NCBI RefSeq assembly: GCF_026262505.1
Contig: NC_067208.1
Coordinates: forward strand, 19,849,962 to 19,913,961
DNA: 64,000 nt
Reading direction: 5' to 3'
Origin: Trichomonas vaginalis G3
Lineage: Eukaryota; Parabasalia; Trichomonadida; Trichomonadidae
Part shown: positions 9,430 to 18,765 of the stretch, piece after piece
Layout: every line of letters begins with the position of its first letter
Numbering within the stretch: position 1 is the first letter of the stretch
Program-made: the position numbers and the translations under genes
Notes under the pieces: model-generated
What the model was told of the DNA's origin: nothing
Seen by the model: the letters and a program-made list of their open reading frames with translations, nothing else
Database searches by the model: none

Positions 9430-10250
9430 AACTAACTTTATTTTTTCAACTAATGTTATCGTTTATGTTATCGTCAATGTTATCGTTTATGTTATCGTCA
9501 ATGTTATCGTCAATGTTATCGTTTATGTTATCAATGTCGAACATAATTGACGATCAGCGAATGTTCTGTTCGTCAATGTTATCGTTTATGTTATCGTTTA
9601 TGTTATCGTTTATGTTATCAATGTCGAACATAATTGACGATCAGCGAATGTTCTGTTCGTCAATGTTATCGTTAATGTTATCATTTATGTTATCATTTAT
9701 GTTATCGTTTATGTTATCGTCAATGTTATCGTTTATGTTATCAATGTCGAACATAATTGACGATCAGCGAATGTTCTGTTCGTCAATGTTATCGTTAATG
9801 TTATCATTTATGTTATCATTTATGTTTATCGTTTATGTTATCGTCAATGTTATCGTTTATGTTATCAATGTCGAACATAATTGACGATCAGCGAATGTTC
9901 TGTTCGTCAATGTTATCGTTAATGTTATCATTTATGTTATCATTTATGTTATCGTCAATGTTATCGTTTATGTTATCAATGTCGAACATAATTGACGATC
10001 AGCGAATGTTCTGTTCGTCAATGTTATCGTTTATGTTATCGTCAATGTTATCGTTTATGTTATCAATGTCGAACATAATTGACGATCAGCGAATGTTCTG
10101 TTCGTCAATGTTATCGTTTATGTTATCGTTAATGTTATCAATGTCGAACATAATTGACGATCAGCGAATGTTCTGTTCGTCAATGTTATCGTTTATGTTA
10201 TCGTTTATGTTATCAATGTCGAACATTCTCTGTTCGTTAATGTTATCGTT
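9430..10250. repeat. 0.8-kb array of 'atgttatcg' repeats with embedded palindrome
   Basis: The stretch between the KilA-N/T5orf172 gene and the integrase consists of short repeats (GTTATCGTTTATGTTATCG and variants). About seven times they are interrupted by a block around GTCGAACATAATTGACGATC, whose second half pairs with CTGTTCGTCAAT. Open frames across it are only translations of the repeat. The palindrome is a relative of the one at 7,672. It could be an origin, a terminator or simple slippage DNA; the sequence does not decide. Confidence 0.85.
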
Positions 10251-10330
10251 ATGACCCAAAAAATAAATGGTACCATTAATGATTTCATGACTGTTCTCGT
10301 TCATGTCTGATTTACATCCAACGAAAAAGT

Positions 10331-11416
10331 TTAGAAGAATTTTCTTATTCTTTCTGGCTTATTTTTGTCTTTCCAGTACTCCCGCTCTAATGGTCCCAGA
10401 TGTGTTGGCTTCGACTCTCTCAAGTTCTTAGATGGTATAACATCTTCAACGCCTCCTTCATATCTTACTTTATAAGTGTCATCGTTTATGTTATAGCCAA
10501 GTATTTCAATAACCACTCCTCGCTTTGCTTCGTCAATGGTTTCAGCAAGTTTGCCATTACTACTTTCAACTAATTTATGACGAGGGTAAAACGCAATAGA
10601 GTCGTCAGCAGCTTTTATAAGATATCCATTACCTTGCGTAGAGTCTACAATATAATAGTTTCTACTTAACCTTAAACGTTTCTTTGTCAACGGTTTGTCG
10701 TCAAGAACTACACGAACTTTTGTACCAGGAATGAGGGTAAATTGTGTTGAATTTCTGATATTTTGTGTTTGACTTCGTTTCTTTTGTATATACTTTTCTT
10801 CTTGTTGTTGTGTCATTGAATTTGGTGTATGTCCTGTTGTAGAATGTGTTGAGGAATTATATACTTCGAGAAAATGTTTCATTGTTTCTTCGGTAAAGTC
10901 TCGCTCTTGATTTAAATCTCTTAGTGTCCTTATGAAGCGGTTTATGATGCCGAGTATGTTATGGTTATGGTCTTCAGTAGTGTAGTGAGTTATGTTATGC
11001 TTAATGAGAAATTCTGTGATTTCATTACTGAGGTATGCACCGTCTTGGTCTGATGTTAATGAAGTGGGATGGTGTTCTGCCACGAACGTCTGCAAAACTC
11101 TTAAAACTTCATGAGTTCCTTTATTCCTCATTGGATATGCATATGCTTTGCGAGTGTTAACATTAATGAAGATGAGGAATGGTTTATATCCTCCTTTTCT
11201 GCTTTGAATGAGAGTGTCAAATTGGTATGCGTCAGGAGCGTTGGAGTAAATTGGTAAAAAGTAGTCGTAAGGGTTTATTTTTGTTTGATGTACAACATTT
11301 TTGTCAAAGAACCTTTTCACTTCAGCTCTGTTAGTAAATCCCCAACTCTTTGCAGCTTCATTGAACTTCTTAAATGACCTCCATGGATGTTGTTCGAATA
11401 CTTCTTTCAAGCTCAT
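10331..11416 (-). CDS. Maverick integrase (rve/DDE family)
   Basis: 361 residues. The rve-type catalytic core starts near FDTLIQSRKGG, with a conserved SDQDGAYLSNEI segment and an ...N..R.LRD region expected to hold the DDE acidic residues. A C-terminal basic and beta-rich region (PGTKVRVVLDD, ...YEGGVEDVIPSKNLRES) resembles a chromodomain-like tail of Polinton integrases. It inserts the element by processing its terminal repeats. Near-identical pieces of this gene occur at 24,888-25,590 and 48,662-49,105. It is open and looks whole. Confidence 0.88.
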   Translation of the reverse strand: MSLKEVFEQHPWRSFKKFNEAAKSWGFTNRAEVKRFFDKNVVHQTKINPYDYFLPIYSNAPDAYQFDTLIQSRKGGYKPFLIFINVNTRKAYAYPMRNKGTHEVLRVLQTFVAEHHPTSLTSDQDGAYLSNEITEFLIKHNITHYTTEDHNHNILGIINRFIRTLRDLNQERDFTEETMKHFLEVYNSSTHSTTGHTPNSMTQQQEEKYIQKKRSQTQNIRNSTQFTLIPGTKVRVVLDDKPLTKKRLRLSRNYYIVDSTQGNGYLIKAADDSIAFYPRHKLVESSNGKLAETIDEAKRGVVIEILGYNINDDTYKVRYEGGVEDVIPSKNLRESKPTHLGPLEREYWKDKNKPERIRKFF

Positions 11417-11456
11417 TTATGTAAAGTTAAAGATTTTATTCTAGGCTCAAGCGCGT

Positions 11457-14060
11457 TCATTGAATGCGGTACCAAGCAAATAAAGTCACAAATGGTGGCA
11501 TATAATCTTTACCCGAGCCTGTTGGATTTGTTGTGAAAGTATGGACATGATTTCCTCCTGGTTCAGTTGGTCGAAAAATCTTTTTTGCTGCATTGTTATA
11601 AGATGGAGATAAAACGTCATTGCCAGCTTCATACTCTGAGTTGTATAATGGGTGGTCTCTTAATGAGTGGCTATGGTCGCCAGAAAAGTTTGTAGTTCCT
11701 GTATGAGTGTGTGGGAGTAAGTTTGCTTCTTTAATTTTCTTCGAACCTCCTGTTTGCTTTGAAGAGTTAGCACAGTATAAAAATTTATCTACAATCTGCT
11801 GCCACGTACCAAAACCTAAAACTGTTGCTGGATTTGTTGAATTCATTGACGTATAAATAGAACCAACAGGATATATGGTTTGAAGTATTTCAGTCTTTAA
11901 TGTTTGAAGCTCTGTTTTGTCAGCTTTCTTATCTAACATTGCTGGTAGTTCATATGCTTCAAAGTTTCTGGCATGACCTTCAATGTTCATACATCTGTTA
12001 TCTAAATTGTTAAGAGTATCTTTTACGCTTGTACTCGGATTCTCTAAAGGTGCACTTGAACCCAAATCATAGTTCAGTATTATGTCGTCTGCTCTAACAG
12101 TAGTGAAGGATTTATGTGTATGGTTCTTGTCAGCTTTACTATTTAATGTAGCTTGAAGTTCATTTATATCGGAGATATTGTGTTTATGAGATTTCAAAAC
12201 TTTGTTCGTTGCGTCAAGTTCATCTTTGTCAGCTTTACTTTTAATAGCATCTTCAAAAGTTATTTTTGCCTTAACTCTCAAAGTAAATCTTGGTTCAACT
12301 AATACACCGTTAACAAAGAAGTATGAAGCATAAATTTCATCGTTATAACCAAATGCTTCTGGTGCTTTACCTGTGTCATACTGTACAGTACAGCGTATGT
12401 CATAACCTTTAGCACGAATGAATTTATATCTTCTTTCATTAACATCTTCAGTGCTTATTTGTTCATCCTGTGTTAAATATCCATGGTAGTCCGTTATAAT
12501 CTGTTCGTCTGAACTTATATAATGAACATGGTTTTTATCTGCCTTTTCGGCTAATTTCTCTTCTATCTCATTTATTTCAAGTTCATGCCTACCACCACCT
12601 CCCGAAGAAGTATTTTTCTTCAGCTCTTGAAGAACGTCCACTTCGCCATCTTTGGTGTCAATAATGAGACTTTGAGTTAAAACCTTTCCTGTCTTAATGG
12701 ATGTTTGTAAAACTTCTTCTTCACCGTGTTCGGGGTCATGGTCGTCATCATATCTTGCGAAATCAGAGATGTTGTCATACATTAAGCATATCTGTCTCAA
12801 AAGTTCTGCTATTTGAAACTGGAACGAAAGATATACAGAACTTTCATCATCTCCTAAAGTCAAGTCTGCGTTCTTAAGTATTTCTTGAATGTATGCAATG
12901 AGAACAGAGTACCTTGGAAAATATTCGAACAATATTTCATTAGCTGTTGGTTTTGGTGGTTCTTCTGGAGTTTCTGCATCTCTTGACTTCAATGTTCTTG
13001 CTCTCAAAGACCTAAATGTTAGAGCACCAGGTTTTACAAAGGACTTTATAAATGCTTTAATAGTTCCTGGTAAGTTATTGTTAGCATTAAGTAAGTTCCT
13101 TATGCTTCCATCATGTACGTCCATAGCACTATGTAAAAAATCTATACTTTTCTTGTAGTCAGCAATAGACTGACTGTGATTTTTTAAAGATTTGTCAATA
13201 CCTTTAAGCCAATCTTCATGCATGTCTGATACTGAGCCAAGAATATCATTTGCTTCCTTTAGTGTATTTTGTGCTTCTCGTAAAGTATCCAATCCCGTAC
13301 GTGCATTGTTTGCTATACGTCTTACAGTATCTATTTGACTCCTTGTTTCTTGCATCCAACCAGATAAAGTTTTAATAGTATCCGAACCATTTGAAATGAA
13401 GTTCAAAGCATTTTTAACGTCATCTAAAACTTCTTCACCAAGTACTGCCCATATCTTTCCGATTTGGTATTGAAGAACTCCATATGAAGCAGCTGTTAAA
13501 CCAGTATTTATAAGGTTCCATATCCATGATTTAGCAGTTTTTCCATCCTTTCCATCTTCACCATCCAAACCGTTTTCGCCTTGAGGTCCTTGTATTCCTT
13601 GTATTCCTTGTGGTCCTTGAGGTCCGGTGTCACCCTTCTCTCCTTTCAGTTCATCTTTATGTTCGTTATAATATTCTAATGTCATAAGGTGTACATCATT
13701 ACTGCTACCAGCAACGCCGAGAATTTGTTTCTCATTCATGACTAAATTCTTTAGGCATTTAATGTTGTCGTCAAATCGAAAGCTCTTTAACAATTCAATG
13801 AGAACATTCAGTACTTTCACTAATGAGGCATCTACTGTAGAATTTATATATTGCACCGTTCCATCATTTATGATGGGAACTTTACTTATTGTAATGAATG
13901 GGTCATAAGTGTTAAAAGTATCGAAATCAATGACTTTTTTAGTTTTTCCATCGTCAATGACTAAATCATTGCCTTCAATGGTTAAAGTTGAGTTTTCGTT
14001 TACTAGTTCAAGTGCTCTTCTTGCTTCATTTGTTTCATACGCATATGCAGCAATAGTCAT
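11457..14060 (-). CDS. Phage-like fibre with collagen repeats and Gp10-like tip
   Basis: 867 residues, open. Order: N-terminal globular region (1-135), collagen-like Gly-X-Y run at about 140-173 (GEKGDTGPQGPQG...), long helical segment (~220-330), repeated KADKNHTH-type modules (~500-660), and a C-terminal domain (729-867) beginning IYPVGSIYTSMNSTNP and ending YMPPFVTLFAWYRIQ. That domain is typical of phage baseplate/short-tail-fibre proteins such as the gp10 C-terminal domain, with metal-binding-type HTH and HVH triplets. It probably trimerises and binds receptors on the virion surface. A homologous tip occurs at 44,500-44,921. Confidence 0.8.
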   Translation of the reverse strand: MTIAAYAYETNEARRALELVNENSTLTIEGNDLVIDDGKTKKVIDFDTFNTYDPFITISKVPIINDGTVQYINSTVDASLVKVLNVLIELLKSFRFDDNIKCLKNLVMNEKQILGVAGSSNDVHLMTLEYYNEHKDELKGEKGDTGPQGPQGIQGIQGPQGENGLDGEDGKDGKTAKSWIWNLINTGLTAASYGVLQYQIGKIWAVLGEEVLDDVKNALNFISNGSDTIKTLSGWMQETRSQIDTVRRIANNARTGLDTLREAQNTLKEANDILGSVSDMHEDWLKGIDKSLKNHSQSIADYKKSIDFLHSAMDVHDGSIRNLLNANNNLPGTIKAFIKSFVKPGALTFRSLRARTLKSRDAETPEEPPKPTANEILFEYFPRYSVLIAYIQEILKNADLTLGDDESSVYLSFQFQIAELLRQICLMYDNISDFARYDDDHDPEHGEEEVLQTSIKTGKVLTQSLIIDTKDGEVDVLQELKKNTSSGGGGRHELEINEIEEKLAEKADKNHVHYISSDEQIITDYHGYLTQDEQISTEDVNERRYKFIRAKGYDIRCTVQYDTGKAPEAFGYNDEIYASYFFVNGVLVEPRFTLRVKAKITFEDAIKSKADKDELDATNKVLKSHKHNISDINELQATLNSKADKNHTHKSFTTVRADDIILNYDLGSSAPLENPSTSVKDTLNNLDNRCMNIEGHARNFEAYELPAMLDKKADKTELQTLKTEILQTIYPVGSIYTSMNSTNPATVLGFGTWQQIVDKFLYCANSSKQTGGSKKIKEANLLPHTHTGTTNFSGDHSHSLRDHPLYNSEYEAGNDVLSPSYNNAAKKIFRPTEPGGNHVHTFTTNPTGSGKDYMPPFVTLFAWYRIQ

Positions 14061-14077
14061 ATTTTAATGAGAATAAA
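14061..14077. promoter_or_regulatory. 17-bp divergent promoter between fibre and capsid-like genes
   Basis: The two start codons are separated by only ATTTTAATGAGAATAAA. Read in either direction it gives a T-rich run then a TAAAATG-like context. No host initiator (TCA-Y-W) lies in it on the + strand. It is one of four such spacers in the window. Confidence 0.5.
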
Positions 14078-14842
14078 ATGTTGTTCTATTTGCAAAGTAC
14101 AGACCCAAACGAATACGGGACAGTAAAGCTACAAACAAACTTAGGTCTTCAGAATGAAGCGCTTGCTTTCAGAGTTGTTGACTTCAATACTATCGCAACT
14201 TTTGTCATAACAGATGAAACAGATTTCATAGAGATTGAAATAGATGACAAAAGAAGTGTTATAACATTTCCTAACAGAGCTGGGTATAGAATAGATAAAA
14301 TTGCTGGAGTCATAGATACTCTCATAAATGAAGAAACTATTGACAACATAGATGTCGAACTCTCTTCTGAAGGAACATTGAAGTTCAGTTATGCGAAGGA
14401 GTTTAAGATAACACGAATGAGTCATAGAGTTCAATTGCTTCTGGGAGCATACCATATGACATTTCCTTTGAAAAGTGTTGACAAAACGATTGAGATGAAA
14501 TCTGTTCCATACGTATGTTATGGCAATTGTTTGTACATTGAGTCTAAAATAGCTAATGTCACAGGTATTTCAGGAGTTAATAGTAAAGGTTCAGTAGAAT
14601 ATAAATCCTTCTGTTATGCAGTCAATTCAATGTTCATTCCAAACGTTCCTGTCATAGCAACTCATTTAGGTAAATGGGTTCGCATTAGTCCTCATAATTT
14701 GAAAGACATGCAATTCAGACTTGTTGACTTTCAAGGAGAGCCTGTAGAACTGAAGGCACTAGTGCGAATGACTGTTGAAGTTGACTTTTTAGAAAATATT
14801 AAATGCAACAGCTTACAAGAGAACTCAGAGCTAAAAATATAA
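14078..14842 (+). CDS. Minor capsid (penton-like) candidate
   Basis: 254 residues, beta-rich. The C-terminal half has the pattern CLYIESKIAN...FIPNVPVI...MQFRLVDFQGEPVEL, matching the protein at 58,637-59,365 (ILYIVSNLGSK...GLPIVHSN...ITLTLVDANFVPVKL). This motif order (LYI, PIV, LVD.x.G.PV.L) is characteristic of single jelly-roll vertex proteins of Polintons and virophages as I know them; the assignment is by pattern only. It is divergent from the fibre gene, consistent with a vertex protein plus attached fibre. Confidence 0.5.
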   Translation: MLFYLQSTDPNEYGTVKLQTNLGLQNEALAFRVVDFNTIATFVITDETDFIEIEIDDKRSVITFPNRAGYRIDKIAGVIDTLINEETIDNIDVELSSEGTLKFSYAKEFKITRMSHRVQLLLGAYHMTFPLKSVDKTIEMKSVPYVCYGNCLYIESKIANVTGISGVNSKGSVEYKSFCYAVNSMFIPNVPVIATHLGKWVRISPHNLKDMQFRLVDFQGEPVELKALVRMTVEVDFLENIKCNSLQENSELKI

Positions 14843-15042
14843 AGTATGAATGTTATGTATTAGGTCATGAACTTTGGTTGTTGCTGTTTGATGAAACATA
14901 TGAGTTAGTTATGTCAGTCAAGAGAACAGAAAAATATTGTGTTAGTGAAAACTGCACCAAGTCAATAAGATTAGGTTTGCATTATGAAGATGAGTTCGAT
15001 ACTGTTGAAGAAGTTTTGGATAGATATTACAAATTGCTTTAA
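14803..15042 (+). CDS. Small Maverick protein overlapping the penton candidate
   Basis: 79 residues starting inside the 3' end of the preceding gene (40-bp overlap) and ending 4 bp into the convergent gene. It is Leu/Tyr/Glu-rich, with no recognised domain. Tight packing and a start ATG after an AAATATTAA context support a real gene, but it could be a chance frame. Confidence 0.4.
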   Translation: MQQLTRELRAKNIKYECYVLGHELWLLLFDETYELVMSVKRTEKYCVSENCTKSIRLGLHYEDEFDTVEEVLDRYYKLL

Positions 15043-15314
15043 TTTACTAAAACATATTTCAAACAAAGTTTATATTCTGTTGAAAGTTTTGTATATTCAT
15101 TCGAATATTTATACTTAAACTCAACTCCTGTAGTTCCTGGTGTTTCAATGATGCGGATGTTACCTATTTTCATGAATAGTGGAGTTTGACCACAGCATTC
15201 GATTTCAGGGTCGAGATAGTCAATGACACATTGTTTCCCTGTTATTCGTGAGATAACATTTTCAAGGTCCTCCTTTGTTAGAATTATTTGGTTCTTACTT
15301 ATAAGATTTGTCAA
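15039..15314 (-). CDS. Small Maverick protein, unknown
   Basis: 91 residues, with an IECCGQTPLFMKIG segment and no domain I can name. It overlaps the upstream frame at 15,311 by 4 bp (ATGA type). The two frames might be separate small genes or remains of one protein; I cannot tell. Confidence 0.4.
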   Translation of the reverse strand: MTNLISKNQIILTKEDLENVISRITGKQCVIDYLDPEIECCGQTPLFMKIGNIRIIETPGTTGVEFKYKYSNEYTKLSTEYKLCLKYVLVN

Positions 15315-15655
15315 AAGCTTCTTATCGTCTTTGAGTAAATTGTTTGGTATAACTGAAGAAGGTAATGGTCTACGTTATCTGAAGGATTTGTTTGAACATT
15401 TGTGTAAGGGTTGTCGTTGGCTTCTCTTGAAAGAATTTGGTCCAGTGGTGGATACTCTAACTTAACATCTGATGTAGCGTTAGCGTTTGAAGCTGTGTTT
15501 AAATTCACGGCGCCATGCTCCAAGACCGAAGGTCCCGACTTAAGTTCTGGTTCTTTTTCTTTCAAACACTCTGAACTATAGTTCTTTATGACAATATTGT
15601 TTGTCGTTTCGTGAGTCAACATTTGATGTTGGTTCAATTGGAACATTAACGGCAC
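15311..15655 (-). pseudogene. Remnant Maverick frame, low-complexity protein
   Basis: Ser/Asn/Glu-rich frame that lacks clear homology and appears to be part of a broken gene. At 15,507-15,535 it contains a GC-rich tract with a GACC-GAA-GGTC hairpin, like the double-hairpin mini-insertions at 17,984 and 24,603. Function unknown. Confidence 0.4.
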
Positions 15656-15841
15656 CAGCTAAGATGGATTTGCTTCTCATTTCATATAGAATAAAAACCC
15701 TTTATATGTATGAATGAAAATATACTCGACAAGGGTTTGAATGTAAGCTAACGATGAAAATATTGTTGAATTCACTGAGACAGGTGCTGTGTATAAAGAT
15801 GTAGAACTACTGAACAAAAGAGCTAAGGAAGAAGCAGGAAC

Positions 15842-16093
15842 ATGAACAAAGGGTGGAAGCCTATAAAAATTTATGTCAATGATGGCTCAGGAGGTTCAAA
15901 CATAAAGTATGCAGAAAGTTATAGAGTTTATGCTCTCAAAGGTGAAATGCCTTCATTTAAGAACAGCTATTCTAACGCATATCCTCAAAAGCTAACGGAT
16001 GGGGAAGTGGATGATATGAATGACAGCAAAAATATTAACAGAAATGGCGACAGAGATGCATGGAATTTGTTCCATCAGTCAATTGAAGGTTAA
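15842..16093 (+). CDS. Small Maverick frame, unknown
   Basis: 83 residues (GWKPIKIYVNDGSGG...), hydrophilic, no named domain. The preceding 150 bp also read like coding sequence, so this is probably one part of a broken gene rather than a separate one. It lies between small minus-strand frames and the ATPase remnant, which converges on it. Confidence 0.35.
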   Translation: MNKGWKPIKIYVNDGSGGSNIKYAESYRVYALKGEMPSFKNSYSNAYPQKLTDGEVDDMNDSKNINRNGDRDAWNLFHQSIEG

Positions 16094-16096
16094 ACT

Positions 16097-16975
16097 TTAA
16101 AACAATGTTGGTCGTTTCCATGGAATATTTTTGACTTTAATGGTATTAGTCATGATATGAATCTCAAGGTATGAACGAGGAGAGATGAGAGACTTATATG
16201 CTTCCCAAATTTCTTCAAAAGGTATGTTATACCTGACTGTTTCCAAATGAGTTCAATATCATAACGTGAGAAACCTTGAAAGATAACGAAGTCAGTTATG
16301 AGACGTTTTATGTTTAAAGCTAAAAACCTCCATGTTTGCATAAGTATTGCTACAGTTAATGTAATGTCTGACTTTAGTTATGATGTTAGCTAATGGTGAG
16401 TCTGGTTTTGACACTAAACTTTTCCGGCGAAGTCGTCACACAACGAGCAGAGTGTTTGAAGGATACTTTTTGAAGGGTATTTTGAAAGTTTGATAGAATG
16501 TAGTTTGTAAGTCGTTTCATATCGTAAACCCTGAGTATTGACGTAAGTGGTGTTTGTCAATAATTCTTTCCATCTCCTCAGAAGTCTTTTGCATTCCTGA
16601 CTGTATGACTCTACGATGGCATATATTTCCTCTTACGTCGAATGTAACGTTGAAGAAATTCAATGAGTTCACTGTCTGGAACTTTAACGACAGAGGCTTG
16701 AACTTTTGACATAAATGTTTTCGCTGTTGAATCCATAGAGTCTGAAGTTGCTGATATAATGATTTGGTCATAGTAAGAGTCGTTTCCTAAACGCTCTGTT
16801 ATGAGTATATGACGATGAGGTTAAATGTCTTACCTGAACCCATCTTTCCACAATAGAAATACACACCATTTGAACAGAATTCATAATCTTTGCTGAAAGG
16901 AAGAATAAGAGAAGAGTTAAGTTTGTCTGTAGTTTCATTCATGTCTTCATCTACATCATGTATTAAATGCTTCAT
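16097..16975 (-). pseudogene. Packaging ATPase remnant (FtsK/HerA, A32-like)
   Basis: Broken copy of the genome-packaging ATPase, with several breaks. A Walker A motif GKMGSGKT follows a VYFYC strand near 16,820-16,860. The start context ATTTTTAATGGAGATAAA precedes the ATG at 16,975. In Polintons and NCLDV-type viruses this ATPase threads DNA into the capsid. Its counterpart in Maverick C is at 55,460-56,334. Confidence 0.6.
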
Positions 16976-16991
16976 TTTATCTCCATTAAAA
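16976..16991. promoter_or_regulatory. 16-bp divergent promoter between ATPase and beta-rich gene
   Basis: Spacer TTTATCTCCATTAAAA separates the two ATGs. It is nearly its own inverse (TTTTAATGGAGATAAA), so each direction shows T-run, about 8 bp, then TAAAATG. Confidence 0.5.
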
Positions 16992-17872
16992 ATGCAAGTC
17001 AGAAATATTCAGAACATAGCACCGAGTCTAACTGACAAGAGTATAAAGATATACTATGAACACGTTATGATGAAACCTACCAAAATTCAAGAAAGTCAGT
17101 ATACTTATGAATATCCAAGACACTGGGTAGAGTATGTAGGAGGTGAGAAAGCTATTGAAATAAGACAAGTTAGAAGTATTCCAGCAGGAAAACAATATTA
17201 TTGAAGAACTTTAATGTTTTGAGATATAATGATGAAACAAAGAAGCAAGATAGTTTTCCTGTTGCTGTGTATGTGAACCTAGACACAGGAGATGACATGA
17301 AAGTTTTTAACGCAAAGCTTCAAACGGTAGTGAGAGAACAACTGACTGCGGAAGAGCATCCATTACCTTCAGAAGTTACCATAGCATATAATTTTGAAAC
17401 CAACTCAATAGATTTTAAAGTCATCTCTGCAAAGAAGTCAGGTTTTACATTTAATGAAGCAGATGTATATTCGAATGAAAACTTCAAAGCTATTGCATGG
17501 TTAGATAATGACGATTGCTTTAAGAAAATCTTTAAATTCAGTGACTCAAAGATGTCAATAGATGACCTTCGTGGAATGTTACCATCGACGTTTACAGTAG
17601 AAGGTTCAGCAGGATTGCTTACAAGATTGTCAATTGGTGGTATTTGGTCTCGTGAGAACATTGTTATAAAATCCAGTATAAGTGAATTTGCTGAAGAATC
17701 TATATTATGTCTTTCAAACTACATGTATTCGCCGCCGAAGCATTATAGTATAACAAACTTTGTCAGTAAGTTTAACATAAGACTTGTCGAACCTTCTTCA
17801 ATGAAAGATGTTGTGCTACCTAAAGATGGAAAGGATGGACTCATTATTGAGATGATTTTAATAGCATATTAA
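16992..17872 (+). pseudogene. Beta-rich Maverick protein, second copy in A (broken)
   Basis: Same family as 2,282-3,139 and 40,131-40,979. It shows the YEYPRHWVEYVGGEKAIEIR segment at the start and IWSRENIVIKSS...YMYSPPKHYSI...VVLPKDGKDGLIIEMI towards the end. The region appears broken about once. It heads a tight plus-strand group in which the next two genes start directly after the preceding stop codon. Confidence 0.6.
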
Positions 17873-18097
17873 ATGAGCTTGTTCTTGAAAGTCATTCATG
17901 ATGAAATAACTGTTGTAGAAGATGTTAGCAATTGTTCAGACATTTTGAAGCGTATAGATGATATAAGAAAGAAGTTAGATAGACCGCAAAGCGGTGAGGG
18001 CGAAGCCCGTGAGAACGTTTATGTTTCATTGACTTTCTCCAGTAACGAGAACTTTTATGAGATAATATTGAAGAGAGATGATTTTAATATGGTGTAA
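17873..18097 (+). CDS. Small Maverick protein with in-frame double hairpin
   Basis: 74 residues. The ATG abuts the preceding TAA, and its own stop abuts the next ATG. At 17,984-18,008 the gene carries a GC-rich tract of two hairpins, CCGC-AAA-GCGG and GGGC-GAA-GCCC, read as RPQSGEGEA in frame, in sharp contrast to the AT-rich surroundings. A DIRKKL helix precedes it. No known domain. Confidence 0.55.
   Translation: MSLFLKVIHDEITVVEDVSNCSDILKRIDDIRKKLDRPQSGEGEARENVYVSLTFSSNENFYEIILKRDDFNMV
17984..18008. repeat. GC-rich double-hairpin mini-insertion
   Basis: Two adjacent perfect hairpins with 4-bp stems and 3-base loops (CCGCAAAGCGG and GGGCGAAGCCC) joined by TGA. Similar tracts lie at 24,603-24,626 and 48,558-48,583, where comparison of paralogous copies shows them to be insertions. 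Confidence 0.7.
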
Positions 18098-18625
18098 ATG
18101 GTAGCTTGGGCAGCTTTAGGCGCAATGGGAACAAAAGCATTAGCATTTGGAGCAAAAGCACTTGGAGCTTATGACGCAGTAAATAAAATGAGTGGAGGAA
18201 GGGTTTCGAAGACATTAGATGCAAATAAAGGGAAGATTGGAGGCTGGGTTGCAAAGAAGTTAAGATTAAATAAAATAGGGCTCATAAATAAAGCATCCAA
18301 TTTGGTTGCGACTGAGTCAGAAAATGCTTTAGGAAAGGACGATGAGTTTGCAAAACACGCAAAAGACTTTAATGACCAGATGAAAGGTGAAACAATGCAT
18401 TTAAATAGAGTCGATGGAACTAAAGAAAATGTTTCTTCTCCACCAGTAGTTTTTCCGTATGGTCCCTATGGAATGTATGGAAACCCTTACGAAAGACCAT
18501 TTGACCCATTGACTGGTGGAAGTAACTGGTATCATTACGGACGAAGAAGAAAGACAGTCAAGTTGGAGACAGACGTGAAGAAAGCAACTAAAAAGAAACC
18601 AAGGAAGAGAGTTATAAAGCAATGA
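18098..18625 (+). CDS. Membrane-active minor virion protein candidate
   Basis: 175 residues. The N-terminus is hydrophobic and small-residue rich (WAALGAMGTKALAFGAKALGAY), the middle is basic (GGWVAKKLRLNK), then comes a Pro/Tyr/Gly stretch and a Lys/Arg tail (KKATKKKPRKRVIKQ). This layout recalls adenovirus-type lytic or core cement proteins (pVI/pX-like), as do 39,884-40,126 and 45,894-46,292; that is inference from composition. The start codon follows GATTTTAATATGGTGTAA. Confidence 0.5.
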   Translation: MVAWAALGAMGTKALAFGAKALGAYDAVNKMSGGRVSKTLDANKGKIGGWVAKKLRLNKIGLINKASNLVATESENALGKDDEFAKHAKDFNDQMKGETMHLNRVDGTKENVSSPPVVFPYGPYGMYGNPYERPFDPLTGGSNWYHYGRRRKTVKLETDVKKATKKKPRKRVIKQ

Positions 18626-18632
18626 ATTCAAC

Positions 18633-18668
18633 AGGGTAGAAATGAGGTTAGATCTAACCTTCTACCCT
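18633..18668. terminator. Palindromic hairpin, AGGGTAGA family
   Basis: 36-bp inverted repeat with outer arms AGGGTAGA and TCTACCCT and inner arms GGTTAGATCTAACC, followed by AAATTTATTTTTG. It lies 7 bp after a stop codon. At least four relatives occur in the window, mostly after genes, so a 3'-end role is likely but unproven. Confidence 0.55.
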
Positions 18669-18765
18669 AAATTTATTTTTGCACTATGTTTTCATACGTG
18701 TGAGGGTAGTGATATCATTTATTTTTTATATTTTATTTTTATATTTTATTTTTATTTTGGATGTA

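Noticed and set aside
9453-10254. Long plus-strand frames with MLSFMLSSMLSF-type repeats
   Set aside because: They are translations of the ATGTTATCG repeat array, with no other coding signal.
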